DNA of 64,000 nucleotides from Parvibaculum sp045863935. GTDB taxonomy: Bacteria > Pseudomonadota > Alphaproteobacteria > Parvibaculales > Parvibaculaceae. The stretch spans positions 62,001 through 126,000 of the forward strand of contig NZ_BTVP01000003.1 of assembly GCF_045863935.1 (NCBI RefSeq), given 5' to 3'. The notes beneath the pieces are model-generated. The model did no database searches, was not told the DNA's origin, and saw nothing but the letters and a program-made list of their open reading frames with translations. Below, in pieces: positions 34,633 to 43,398 of the stretch. A program made the translations under genes and the position numbers. Within the stretch, counting starts at the first letter, position 1, and each line of letters opens with the position of its first letter.

Positions 34633-35427
34633 TCAGGTGCCGAAGCTCTGCACCAGGCTGCCGGCAATCAGCGACCAGCCATCCACCAGGACGAAGAAGA
34701 TCAGCTTGAAGGGCAGCGAGATGATGACCGGTGGCAGCATCATCATGCCCATCGACATGAGGACGGAGGCAACCACCATGTCGATCACGATGAAGGGCAG
34801 GAAGACGAGGAAGCCGATTTCGAAGGCGCGGCGGAGCTCGCTGATCATGAAGGCGGGAACCAGCACCTGAAGGCCGATTTCCTCGGCCTGTTCGGGTTCG
34901 GGCGCGTTGGAAAGGTCGACGAAGAGCTGCAGATCGGCCTTGCGGACCTGCTTCAGCATGAAAGCCTTGAAGGGCACGCTGGCGCGATCGAAGGCTTCGC
35001 CCGTTTCCATCTGCTGGTTCATCAGCGGTTCGACGCCGTCTTCATAGGCGGCGGTGAAGGTCGGCATCATGACGAAGGCGGTGAGGAAGAGCGCAAGGCT
35101 GACCAGCACCGCATTCGGCGGCGACTGCTGCATGCCGAGCGCCGTGCGCAGGAGGCCGAGCACCACGATGATGCGGACGAAAGACGTCACCATGATGAGG
35201 ATCGACGGCGCGAGGCTGAGGATCGTGACGAGCGCGACGATCTGGACGACATGATCGGTGAGGCCGAGCCCGTCCGAAAGGTCGACCTGGATCGTTTCGG
35301 CGGCGGCCGGATGCGCGAAGGCGAAGCTCAGCGCCACGAGGCCGAGGACGCTGGCGAGACGCGAGAAGTTGACCACCTTCATGACAGCGATGATTTTCCA
35401 GGACATAATTTTTCGGGGGGCGATCAC
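34633..35427 (-). CDS. fliP: flagellar export gate protein FliP
   Basis: 264 residues from a GTG overlapping the fliO stop (GTGA), with GGAG eight bases upstream. Signal-like first helix, then the FliP motifs SPSILIMVTSFVRIIVVLG-like, LRTALGMQQSPPN and VLVPAFMISELRRAFEIGF, and the closing LVDGWSLIAGSLVQSF. FliP forms the core of the type III export gate with FliQ and FliR. Converges with the TPR gene. Confidence 0.96.
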   Translation of the reverse strand: MIAPRKIMSWKIIAVMKVVNFSRLASVLGLVALSFAFAHPAAAETIQVDLSDGLGLTDHVVQIVALVTILSLAPSILIMVTSFVRIIVVLGLLRTALGMQQSPPNAVLVSLALFLTAFVMMPTFTAAYEDGVEPLMNQQMETGEAFDRASVPFKAFMLKQVRKADLQLFVDLSNAPEPEQAEEIGLQVLVPAFMISELRRAFEIGFLVFLPFIVIDMVVASVLMSMGMMMLPPVIISLPFKLIFFVLVDGWSLIAGSLVQSFGT

Positions 35428-35807
35428 GCGCGGCGCTCCTTGATGAATTCCACGATGCGCTGGAACTGGACGACATGCGCCGGCAGCGCCATCTGAGCCG
35501 GCGCGGTTGCGCCCGTCTCGGTCTGTTCCGTTTCGACGGGGAGGGGGGCGTCGATACCTGCCTCGATGAGGAGGGGATGTTCACCGCCAGTCAGGATCAG
35601 GTGCTCCTTGCCGTCCCGGCGGATCAGCAGAAGACGATGCTTCGCGTCGACAGACTTCACCTCGACGATGCCGAGGCGGCGCTGACCGCCGACGGCGGAG
35701 ACGCCGGGCACCAGACCGAACTTGCGCGCGAGGATCGCGCAGACACCGATCAGCCCAAGGATGAATGCAAGTGCCGCAACGAACCGGAAGATTTCCGAGA
35801 AGTCCAT
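35424..35807 (-). CDS. fliO: flagellar biosynthesis protein FliO
   Basis: 127 residues from ATG 35807. One membrane helix at about 8-27, then a small basic cytoplasmic domain (RRLGIVEVKSVDAKHRLLLI) as in FliO/FliZ. FliO assists FliP complex assembly. The gene overlaps fliP by four bases. Divergent from flgB. Confidence 0.85.
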   Translation of the reverse strand: MDFSEIFRFVAALAFILGLIGVCAILARKFGLVPGVSAVGGQRRLGIVEVKSVDAKHRLLLIRRDGKEHLILTGGEHPLLIEAGIDAPLPVETEQTETGATAPAQMALPAHVVQFQRIVEFIKERRA

Positions 35808-35875
35808 ATTGGATTTACCCCCACAGGAAACGGCCAGAGACCGTCCGTCATGGGGAAGAATTTGCCGCGTCACGC

Positions 35876-35890
35876 TTAATGCCGGGTTAA
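35876..35890. promoter_or_regulatory. CtrA binding site in the fliO-flgB region
   Basis: TTAATGCCGGGTTAA, an exact TTAA-N7-TTAA between the divergent fliO and flgB. A further TTAACG half-site lies at 35965-35970. It can serve either gene. Confidence 0.7.
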
Positions 35891-36083
35891 GGGCGGGAGA
35901 ATCCGGGCGCTTCTCTGGTTACCCGTTTGTGAACGAACCGGGTCATTCTTGCCGCGTTAGCACGATCTTAACGCTCGGGCGCAACACTCGACCCTGCCGC
36001 CAAGGAATGCGTGGCTTCTAGTTCCGGCCGTTTGATCGCTCAGAATGAGTGTTCGGAGAGCCGGTCGCGGGGGCACGCGGGCG

Positions 36084-36512
36084 ATGGCAATCGGCGATCT
36101 TCCCATCTTCGAAATGATGAAGCAGCGGATGCAGTGGCTGACCGCGCGGCAGCAGGTGCTCGCGCAGAACGTCGCCAATGCCGACACGCCGGGCTATACG
36201 GCGCGCGACCTCAAGCAACTCGATTTCGGCACGATGATGGAGCGGAGCGGCCTTGCGCTTCGTCCCGCTGCAACGCAGGCAGGCCATATCGGCAGTCCGG
36301 TGACGGGCGGCGGACGGAGCTTTCACACCGGCCAGGCGACGGGCGGGGAAGTCATCAAGCAGCCCGATTTCGAGACCTCGCCCACGGGCAATTCCGTGGT
36401 GCTGGAAGACCAGATGATCAAGGTCGCGCAGAACCAGATGGATTACCAGACGGTGACCGGCCTTTATTCGAAGAGCCTCGAGCTCATCAAGATCGCACTC
36501 GGCCGTAGCTGA
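36084..36512 (+). CDS. flgB: proximal rod protein FlgB
   Basis: 142 residues from ATG 36084. Rod signature ARQQVLAQNVANADTPGYTA near 20-40 and C-terminal DYQTVTGLYSKSLELIKIA. It is an early rod subunit. First gene of the flgB-flgC-fliE-fliQ-fliR-flhB operon, which is the classical early (CtrA-controlled) set. Confidence 0.95.
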   Translation: MAIGDLPIFEMMKQRMQWLTARQQVLAQNVANADTPGYTARDLKQLDFGTMMERSGLALRPAATQAGHIGSPVTGGGRSFHTGQATGGEVIKQPDFETSPTGNSVVLEDQMIKVAQNQMDYQTVTGLYSKSLELIKIALGRS

Positions 36513-36538
36513 GACGGACTGAAAGGGAGAGACGCAAC

Positions 36539-36958
36539 ATGAGCGCCATGGACCTGATCAAATCGATGATGGTGGCGGCCTCCGGGCTCAAGGCCCAGAG
36601 CGGGCGCATGCGCGTCATCGCCGAAAACATCGCGAATGCGGATTCGACCGCGCGCGTTCCGGGCGGCGATCCCTACCAGCGCAAGATCGTGACTTTCGAG
36701 GACAAGCTCAACCGGGAGATCGGCGCGCATACCGTGACGCTCGGCCGGCCGGTGCGCGACAATGCCGAATTCGGCCTCAAATACATGCCGGGTCATCCGG
36801 GCGCCGACGAGAACGGCTACGTCAAGACGCCGAACGTCAACGGCATGATCGAGGCCATGGACATGCGCGAGGCGCAGCGCAGCTACGAGGCCAACCTCAA
36901 TCTCATCCAGGCATCCCGCCGCATGATCTCGCAGACGATCGACATTCTGCGCAAGTGA
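36539..36958 (+). CDS. flgC: proximal rod protein FlgC
   Basis: 139 residues. Rod signature MRVIAENIANADSTAR and C-terminal MREAQRSYEANLNLIQAS. GGGAG nine bases before the ATG. Follows flgB by 26 bases. Confidence 0.96.
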   Translation: MSAMDLIKSMMVAASGLKAQSGRMRVIAENIANADSTARVPGGDPYQRKIVTFEDKLNREIGAHTVTLGRPVRDNAEFGLKYMPGHPGADENGYVKTPNVNGMIEAMDMREAQRSYEANLNLIQASRRMISQTIDILRK

Positions 36959-36986
36959 CGGCTGAAGCGAGGGGAGCTCGAGCGAC

Positions 36987-37310
36987 ATGACGACCATTCC
37001 GGCATCGACAGTGCTCAACGCCTATGCCCGCGCCGCGGGGATGGGCTCCGGCAACCAGACGCCGCAGGCCGGCGCCGCAAAGGATGCAGCCGGCGGCTTC
37101 GGCGACATGCTGAAGCAGGCGATCAACGAAAGCGTCGAGACGTCCAAGGGTGGCGAACAGAAGATGGCGGCCGTTACGGGCGGCACCAGCGGCAACATCG
37201 TCGACGTGGTGACGGCGGTGGCCGAGGCCGAGACGACGCTGCAAACGGTTGTGACCGTGCGAGACAAGGTCATCACGGCTTATCAGGAAATCATGCGCAT
37301 GCCGATCTGA
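36987..37310 (+). CDS. fliE: hook-basal body adaptor FliE
   Basis: 107 residues, usual length. The conserved C-terminal half reads VVTAVAEAETTLQTVVTVRD and YQEIMRMPI. It joins the MS ring to the rod. GGGGAG lies upstream of the ATG; 28 bases after flgC. Confidence 0.93.
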   Translation: MTTIPASTVLNAYARAAGMGSGNQTPQAGAAKDAAGGFGDMLKQAINESVETSKGGEQKMAAVTGGTSGNIVDVVTAVAEAETTLQTVVTVRDKVITAYQEIMRMPI

Positions 37311-37337
37311 CGGCAGCGACGGGGGCAAATAACAAAA

Positions 37338-37601
37338 ATGACGGGACCTGAAATTCTCGACCTCGCGCGGCAGGCGATTTATGTGCAGCTCGAGGTTTCG
37401 GCGCCGATGATGGTGGTCGCGCTTGTTGTGGGCCTTGCGATCGCGCTTTTGCAGGCGCTGACGCAGGTTCAGGAAATGACCCTCGTCTTCGTGCCGAAGA
37501 TCGTGGCGATCTTTCTGACGCTGCTGATTGCACTACCCTTCATGGCGCAATCGCTGAGCGGCTTCATGAACCTCGTCGCGCAGAAGATCGTGACCGGTTA
37601 G
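37338..37601 (+). CDS. fliQ: flagellar export gate protein FliQ
   Basis: 87 residues with two membrane helices (about 17-39 and 50-70) and the motif ALTQVQEMTLVFVPKI. Export gate component; 27 bases after fliE. Confidence 0.96.
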   Translation: MTGPEILDLARQAIYVQLEVSAPMMVVALVVGLAIALLQALTQVQEMTLVFVPKIVAIFLTLLIALPFMAQSLSGFMNLVAQKIVTG

Positions 37602-37619
37602 CAGCGGACGCCGCATTCC

Positions 37620-38381
37620 ATGATCACGGTCGACTTCCTGCCGCAAACGGCTTTCACCTTCATGCTGATCTTCTCGCGGCTCGCGGCGATGATCATGCTG
37701 CTGCCGGCGCTCGGCGAGACGAGCATTCCCGCGCAGGCGCGGCTGGTGCTGGCGCTGCTTCTGTCGATGGTGATGATGCCGCTTGTCGCCGCGTCCTACG
37801 GGCCGATACCGGGCACGGTTCCGGCGCTCGCCTTCATCGTCATTACGGAAATTGCCATCGGCCTCTTCATCGGCGGCGCGGCGCGGATCATCATGAGCGC
37901 GCTTCATGTCGCGGGTAACATCATCGCCCTGCAGATGAGCCTTGCCTTCGCGCAGAACGTCGACCCGACGCAGGGGCAGCAGGGCGTCCTCATCGCCAAC
38001 TTCCTGTCGTTGCTCGCCGTGACGCTCATTTTCGCGACCAATCTCGACCACCTGATGATTGCCGCCATGCGCGACAGCTACGAACTTTTCGTGCCCGGAC
38101 AGGCCATTCCCGTCGGCGATTTTTCGCAGATGGCGGTGAAGCTCGTCTCGAGCGCCTTCCGGATCGGGTTGCAGCTCGCGGCGCCCTTCCTCGTTTTCGG
38201 TCTCATTTTCTATGTCGGTATCGGCATTCTTTCGAGGCTGATGCCCCAGATCCAGATTTTCTTCATCGCGATGCCGGCCAACATCATGCTCGGCTTCTTC
38301 CTGCTGCTTTTCCTGCTCGGCGCCATGATGACGTGGTTCCTGCAGGGCTTCGAGCAGTCCGTTTCCATGTTCGCCGGTTAG
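37620..38381 (+). CDS. fliR: flagellar export gate protein FliR
   Basis: 253 residues, six predicted membrane helices, with the family pattern FMLIFSRLAAMIMLLPALGE at the N-terminus and GLQLAAPFLVFGLIFYVGIG in the middle. Export gate component that pairs with FlhB. 18 bases after fliQ. Confidence 0.96.
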   Translation: MITVDFLPQTAFTFMLIFSRLAAMIMLLPALGETSIPAQARLVLALLLSMVMMPLVAASYGPIPGTVPALAFIVITEIAIGLFIGGAARIIMSALHVAGNIIALQMSLAFAQNVDPTQGQQGVLIANFLSLLAVTLIFATNLDHLMIAAMRDSYELFVPGQAIPVGDFSQMAVKLVSSAFRIGLQLAAPFLVFGLIFYVGIGILSRLMPQIQIFFIAMPANIMLGFFLLLFLLGAMMTWFLQGFEQSVSMFAG

Positions 38382-38396
38382 CGGGGAGAGCGCGCC

Positions 38397-39476
38397 GTGT
38401 CGGACCAGGACGATTCAGAAAAAACAGAAGAACCAACACAACGAAAACTGGACGAAGCCCAGAAGAAGGGCGACGTCGTCAAGAGCCAGGAGATCAGCAC
38501 CTGGTTCGTGATGATGGGCGGGGCCGTCGCCATTGCGCTTCTTGCCCCCGCGACCGCGAGTTCGCTCGCGGGCTCCCTCAAGGTCTTTCTCGCGCAGCCC
38601 GATGCCATTCCGATGGATGCCGAGCACCTGAGACGCATATGGCTCTCGGTCGGGCAGGACGCCTTCGGCGCGGTGATTGCACCGCTTGCCATTCTCGTCG
38701 GTGCGGCGCTTTTCGGACATCTCATTCAGAACGCACCGGTCTTTACGGCCGAGAACATGAAGCCGAAGCTCTCCAAGATTTCACCGAAGGAGGGACTGAA
38801 GCGTCTCTTCGGGCCGAAGAGCCTCATGAACCTTGCGAAGGGCATCGTGAAGCTCTGCGTGGTGGGCACGGTCTCGTTCCTGATCGTCTGGCCGGAGCGC
38901 GACCGGCTTGCGCTGATGATGACCTGGGATATCGCGCAGCTCCTGCCGCTCGTTCAAGCCATGGCCCTCAAGATGTTTGCGGGCGTGATCGCGGTCATGA
39001 CCATCGTTGCGGCGCTCGACTACCTGTTCGAGCGGATGCAATGGATGAAGAAGCAGCGCATGTCCATCCAGGAAGTGAAGGACGAGTACAAACAGATGGA
39101 AGGCGATCCCACGGTGAAGGCGAAACTGCGCCAGATCCGGGTGGAGCGCGGCCGCAAGCGCATGATGGCCGCCGTGCCGACCGCCACCGTCATCATCACC
39201 AACCCGACCCACTATGCCGTGGCCCTCAAATACGAGCAGGGCATGGGCGCGCCGGTCGTGGTGGCCAAGGGCGTCGACGCTGTTGCCTTCAGAATCCGCG
39301 AAGTTGGCCAGGAACATGACATTCCGATCATCGAAAATCCGCCGCTCGCCCGCGCGCTCCACGCGACCGTGCAGATCGACGAGGAGATCAAACCCGAGCA
39401 CTACAAGGCGGTCGCGGAGGTTATTGGCTATGTCATGCGTCTTAAGGCTAAGATGAGCCGAAGCGGCCGGAGATGA
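38397..39476 (+). CDS. flhB: flagellar export switch protein FlhB
   Basis: 359 residues from a GTG 15 bases after fliR. A charged N-terminus (SEKTEEPTQRKLDEAQKKG), four membrane helices, and the autocleavage motif NPTH at 269-272. FlhB changes export specificity from rod/hook to filament substrates. Last gene of the operon; cckA follows after 76 bases. Confidence 0.97.
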   Translation: MSDQDDSEKTEEPTQRKLDEAQKKGDVVKSQEISTWFVMMGGAVAIALLAPATASSLAGSLKVFLAQPDAIPMDAEHLRRIWLSVGQDAFGAVIAPLAILVGAALFGHLIQNAPVFTAENMKPKLSKISPKEGLKRLFGPKSLMNLAKGIVKLCVVGTVSFLIVWPERDRLALMMTWDIAQLLPLVQAMALKMFAGVIAVMTIVAALDYLFERMQWMKKQRMSIQEVKDEYKQMEGDPTVKAKLRQIRVERGRKRMMAAVPTATVIITNPTHYAVALKYEQGMGAPVVVAKGVDAVAFRIREVGQEHDIPIIENPPLARALHATVQIDEEIKPEHYKAVAEVIGYVMRLKAKMSRSGRR

Positions 39477-39552
39477 TTCGGCCGGGGTGAGGTGATGTGC
39501 GCCGGCGCGGAGTTCCCGCATGCCGGAGGGGCGGGCACAGCAGGAGTAGGAC

Positions 39553-42072
39553 ATGGCCGAGACGCCGGCCGATCTTGCCGATAGCGGCGCGGACGGCATG
39601 GATGCCGCCGCAGCGCGCGAGGATGCGCAATGGTCGCTGCCTGCGCGGCGCTGGGTCGTCATCGGAGCGCTTGCGCTCGGTTTCGTGCTGGCTCTCCTCG
39701 ATACGCTGGGCGTGCAGGCCTTCGGCATGCCGGGGGCGCTTACGGCGCTCGGTCTTGTCGCCATTGCCGCCGCCGTTCTCTACGGTCTTTCCGGCACCAG
39801 TTCCGAGACGCTCAGCCGTGCGCCGCTTGCGGCGGCGGACGCTCTGACGGCGCTGCCCGATCCCTGCTATGTGACCGACAGGCGCGGCGCGGTGCTTTTC
39901 GCCAACGAGGCCTACCGCTCGCTCTCGGGCGGCTTCGACGGCGGCAGGACCGTTCCGGTCGAACGGTTGCTCTCGGGCCGGGGCGAGGGGGCGGAGGCCT
40001 CCTTCCGGCTTGCGCAGGCGGCACGGACGGGATTTGCCGCTGAAGAAGACGTCCGCATCGGGCCGCCCAACGCGCAGCGCACCTATCGTGCGGTGGTTCG
40101 CCCACTCAGCGGGGCCTCGGGCGGCGCGGTCTGGCTGCTTCGCGACATGACGAGCGAGCGCGAGCGGGTCGAGATCGCCGAACGCACGCATTTGCGGTCT
40201 CTGTCCTATATCGAGCATGCGCCGTTCGGTTTCTTCGCGGCCAACGAGGACGGCGTCCTCATCTTCATGAATTCCCGGCTTGCCTCCTGGCTCGGCGTGG
40301 TTCCGGAAAGGCTGACCGAACGGAAAACGAAACTCTCCGAACTTGCGCTTGGCGAGGTTCCGGCGCTGGCGGATGGCTCTGTTGGCGACGATGAGACGAT
40401 GCCACCGCTCGACGTCGACCTGAAAGGCGCCGACGGCAAGGCAATTCCAGTTCGCATCCTGCGTTCACGCGTACCGTCGACCGGCAAGCGGCCGCCGCGT
40501 GTCTTCGCGCTGGTGCTGACCCGGACAACGGGCGACAAGGCGGAGGAGACAGCGCGGGACGCGGAAATGCGCTTCGCCCGTTTCTTCAACAATGCGCCGA
40601 TCGGTATTGCGACCATCGATGGCGAAGGCCGGATCGACAACGCGAACCGTTCCTTCGTCGCCTATGTGGGGGATGGCGTGGAGCGGGGGACGCAATTGAC
40701 CTCGCTCCTCCTCGAGGAAGACCGCCCGGCGGTCGACGAGGCGGTCGCGAATGCGCGTGGGGGGCAATTCTCGGCAGCGCCCATAGATGTGCGGCTTGCG
40801 CGCAGCCCGGATCGCGTCGGTCAGCTTTACGCCTCGCGCGTGGACACGGGCGCGGGGGCGGGCATCGTGGTCTACATGATCGATGCGACGGAGCAGAAGT
40901 CGCTGGAGCTGCAATTCGCGCAGTCGCAGAAGATGCAGGCGGTGGGCCAGCTCGCGGGCGGCGTGGCGCATGACTTCAACAATCTTCTCACCGCGATCAT
41001 CGGTTTCTGCGACCTGTTGCTCGCGCGGCACCAGGCGGGCGATCCTTCCTTCGCCGACGTCGTGCAGATCAAGCAGAACGCAAACCGCGCTGCCAATCTG
41101 ACGCGGCAGCTCCTCGCTTTTTCGCGGCGGCAGACGCTGCGGCCCAAGGTTCTTTCGCTGACCGACGCTCTGGCGGAGCTGCAGAACCTGCTCGCACGGC
41201 TCCTGACCGAGAAGGTCGAACTCAAGATCGTTCACGGGCGAGAGCTTGGCCTCGTGAAGGTCGACCAGAACCAGCTCGAGCAGGTGATCATCAATCTCGC
41301 CGTCAATGCGCGCGATGCGATGCCGGATGGCGGGCGGCTCACCATCCGCACGGCCAACGTATCGGAGGCGGACAGCCGGGCGCTCGATCACCCGCTGATG
41401 CCGCATGGCGAATATGTGCTGATCGAGGTGGGCGATACGGGCACCGGCATTCCGAAGGAAAATCTCGGGAAAATCTTCGAGCCCTTCTTCACGACGAAGG
41501 ATCCCTCCAAGGGGACGGGGCTCGGCCTTTCCACCGTCTACGGCATCATCAAGCAGACCGGCGGCTTCATCTTCCCCTATTCGACGATAGGGAAGGGGAC
41601 GACCTTCCGCATCTATCTGCCGCGTTACATCGAGACCGCGGCCGACAAGGCGGCGGAAGCGGCGACCGTGGCTGCGGTGCCGGAAGCGACGGACCTCACC
41701 GGCAAGGGCACTATTCTCCTGGTCGAGGACGAGGACGCCGTGCGCACCTTCGCCGCGCGGGCGCTCGGCACCCGTGGATACGAGGTGTTGCAGGCCGAAA
41801 GCGGCGAGGTGGCGCTCGATGTCGTGCGCGGGCACGAAGGCCGCATCGATCTCGTCGTCTCGGACGTCGTCATGCCCAACATGGACGGGCCGACCATGGC
41901 GAAGGAGCTGAAAGGCCTGCTGCCGGGCATCCCGATCATCTTCGTCTCGGGCTATGCCGAAGACGCCTTTGCGAAGAATCTCGATCCCGATCAGGAGTTC
42001 CATTTCCTGCCGAAGCCCTTCTCCCTGAAGCAGCTTGCCGCCGCCGTGAAGGAAGTCATGGACGCCAAGTGA
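39553..42072 (+). CDS. cckA: hybrid sensor histidine kinase CckA
   Basis: 839 residues. Two membrane helices near 33-85, PAS-type sensor domains to about 450, then HisKA with phospho-acceptor His473 (GGVAHDFNN), HATPase (NLAVNARDAMP, DTGTGIP, GTGLGLS) and a receiver domain with Asp771 (SDVVMPNMDG). The kinase core matches CckA, which phosphorylates CtrA through ChpT. AGGAG lies six bases before the ATG. Its place right after flhB links the CtrA cascade to the flagellar genes that carry CtrA sites here. Confidence 0.87.
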   Translation: MAETPADLADSGADGMDAAAAREDAQWSLPARRWVVIGALALGFVLALLDTLGVQAFGMPGALTALGLVAIAAAVLYGLSGTSSETLSRAPLAAADALTALPDPCYVTDRRGAVLFANEAYRSLSGGFDGGRTVPVERLLSGRGEGAEASFRLAQAARTGFAAEEDVRIGPPNAQRTYRAVVRPLSGASGGAVWLLRDMTSERERVEIAERTHLRSLSYIEHAPFGFFAANEDGVLIFMNSRLASWLGVVPERLTERKTKLSELALGEVPALADGSVGDDETMPPLDVDLKGADGKAIPVRILRSRVPSTGKRPPRVFALVLTRTTGDKAEETARDAEMRFARFFNNAPIGIATIDGEGRIDNANRSFVAYVGDGVERGTQLTSLLLEEDRPAVDEAVANARGGQFSAAPIDVRLARSPDRVGQLYASRVDTGAGAGIVVYMIDATEQKSLELQFAQSQKMQAVGQLAGGVAHDFNNLLTAIIGFCDLLLARHQAGDPSFADVVQIKQNANRAANLTRQLLAFSRRQTLRPKVLSLTDALAELQNLLARLLTEKVELKIVHGRELGLVKVDQNQLEQVIINLAVNARDAMPDGGRLTIRTANVSEADSRALDHPLMPHGEYVLIEVGDTGTGIPKENLGKIFEPFFTTKDPSKGTGLGLSTVYGIIKQTGGFIFPYSTIGKGTTFRIYLPRYIETAADKAAEAATVAAVPEATDLTGKGTILLVEDEDAVRTFAARALGTRGYEVLQAESGEVALDVVRGHEGRIDLVVSDVVMPNMDGPTMAKELKGLLPGIPIIFVSGYAEDAFAKNLDPDQEFHFLPKPFSLKQLAAAVKEVMDAK

Positions 42073-42213
42073 GCGGCGGGCAGGCGCCTCGTTCCCCGGA
42101 GCGCTGTGCGGCATTGCCGCGCATGGCATGAAAGCTGCCATGCAATACTGGTTTCACCCGGGTGGCGGGTGTATTTTGTGCCGGTATGACACGCTGAAGC
42201 GGGGGCCCGAACG

Positions 42214-43272
42214 ATGTCCGTCGACCATCTGAGCGATCTGAGCCCTGAGAGCTCGCGGCCCGCGCGCACGAGCGCGGAGAACCATCGCGCGGCGCTTGCC
42301 ATCGCGCGGCGGCATATGGGGCATGTCGCCTGGCCGACCGTTTTCGTCTCGCTCGGCTCGCTGGCGGGGCTTGCCGTCTCCAGCGCGGCGGCGCTCACCG
42401 GGCTCTGGCCCATGTGGGCCGCCATGTTCGTCAACGGCTATCTCCTGTTGATGCAGTTCATGGCCGTGCATGACGGCATCCATGATGGGATTTGCGGCGA
42501 CGACAAGCGCTTCAAATGGCTGAACGACCTGCTCGCCTGGGTCGGCGGCATCCTGACGCTCATTCCCTATCGCGGTTACGATGTGATGCATCTCGCGCAT
42601 CACCGCTATACCAACGATTTCGAACGCGATCCCGACACGTGGTGCGCGGGGCGCAACCCGCTTTTGCTGGTCCTGCGCTTCTTCACGCAGACGCCTCACT
42701 ATGTCTACATGATGACGCGGATGGGGATGTGGAAGGACAAGGCGCTCCGGCGGCCCTATCTCATTGCGGGCGCGCATCACTTCGCGGCCTGGAGCCTGCT
42801 CGCCGTCGGTTTCGTCTATGGGTTCGGCGTCGAGATGGCGATGCTCTGGATCGTGCCGACCTTTCTCAACGTCGCGCTGATCGGGCTCATCTTCAATTAC
42901 TTGCCGCACCGGCCGCACCTCTCGCAGGAGCGCTACACGGATTCCGGCGTCTTCCTGCTGCCGCGCGCCATCCACCGGCTGGTGACGGTGCTCGACATGT
43001 ACCAGACCTATCACCTGATCCATCACCTCTTCCCGCGCATCCCGTTCCACCGGATCGGCCTTGCCTTCCACGAGATGCGGCCGATCCTCGAGGCGGAAGG
43101 GGCGACGATCCACGACTGGACGCATGCCTGGGACCGGAAGCCCGCGCGGGGAACCGCTGTGCCCGTTTCCGGCGTTGCGCCGGGCGCCCGGACGGCGAGG
43201 GCGGGGGGAACCGTAGTAACGCACGGTGCGCAGGCTGCTGCGGAAGCGGAACGTCACACGAACATGAACTGA
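42214..43272 (+). CDS. membrane fatty acid desaturase family protein
   Basis: 352 residues. The three histidine clusters of membrane diiron desaturases/hydroxylases are present: H86-x3-H90, H126-x2-HH130 and H267-x2-HH271. Four or more hydrophobic segments surround them. The tail after about 310 is disordered, A/G/R-rich. It would introduce a double bond or hydroxyl into a lipid or carotenoid-type chain. Substrate not readable. Stands alone between cckA and recA. Confidence 0.85.
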   Translation: MSVDHLSDLSPESSRPARTSAENHRAALAIARRHMGHVAWPTVFVSLGSLAGLAVSSAAALTGLWPMWAAMFVNGYLLLMQFMAVHDGIHDGICGDDKRFKWLNDLLAWVGGILTLIPYRGYDVMHLAHHRYTNDFERDPDTWCAGRNPLLLVLRFFTQTPHYVYMMTRMGMWKDKALRRPYLIAGAHHFAAWSLLAVGFVYGFGVEMAMLWIVPTFLNVALIGLIFNYLPHRPHLSQERYTDSGVFLLPRAIHRLVTVLDMYQTYHLIHHLFPRIPFHRIGLAFHEMRPILEAEGATIHDWTHAWDRKPARGTAVPVSGVAPGARTARAGGTVVTHGAQAAAEAERHTNMN

Positions 43273-43316
43273 ATTTCCCTTTGTTCTCAAAGACTTGAAT
43301 TTTCCGTTGCCAATGA

Positions 43317-43331
43317 GAACAAAATAAGTAC
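43317..43331. promoter_or_regulatory. LexA box of recA
   Basis: GAAC-N7-GTAC, one mismatch to the alphaproteobacterial SOS box GAAC-N7-GAAC (reverse of GTTC-N7-GTTC), 68 bases before the recA start in an AT-rich stretch. Confidence 0.55.
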
Positions 43332-43398
43332 ATTAACCGTCATAGACGAACGGCGCGTTGCGCGACTCGGCGAGCAATGGAATAAGGGGAAATCGGTC

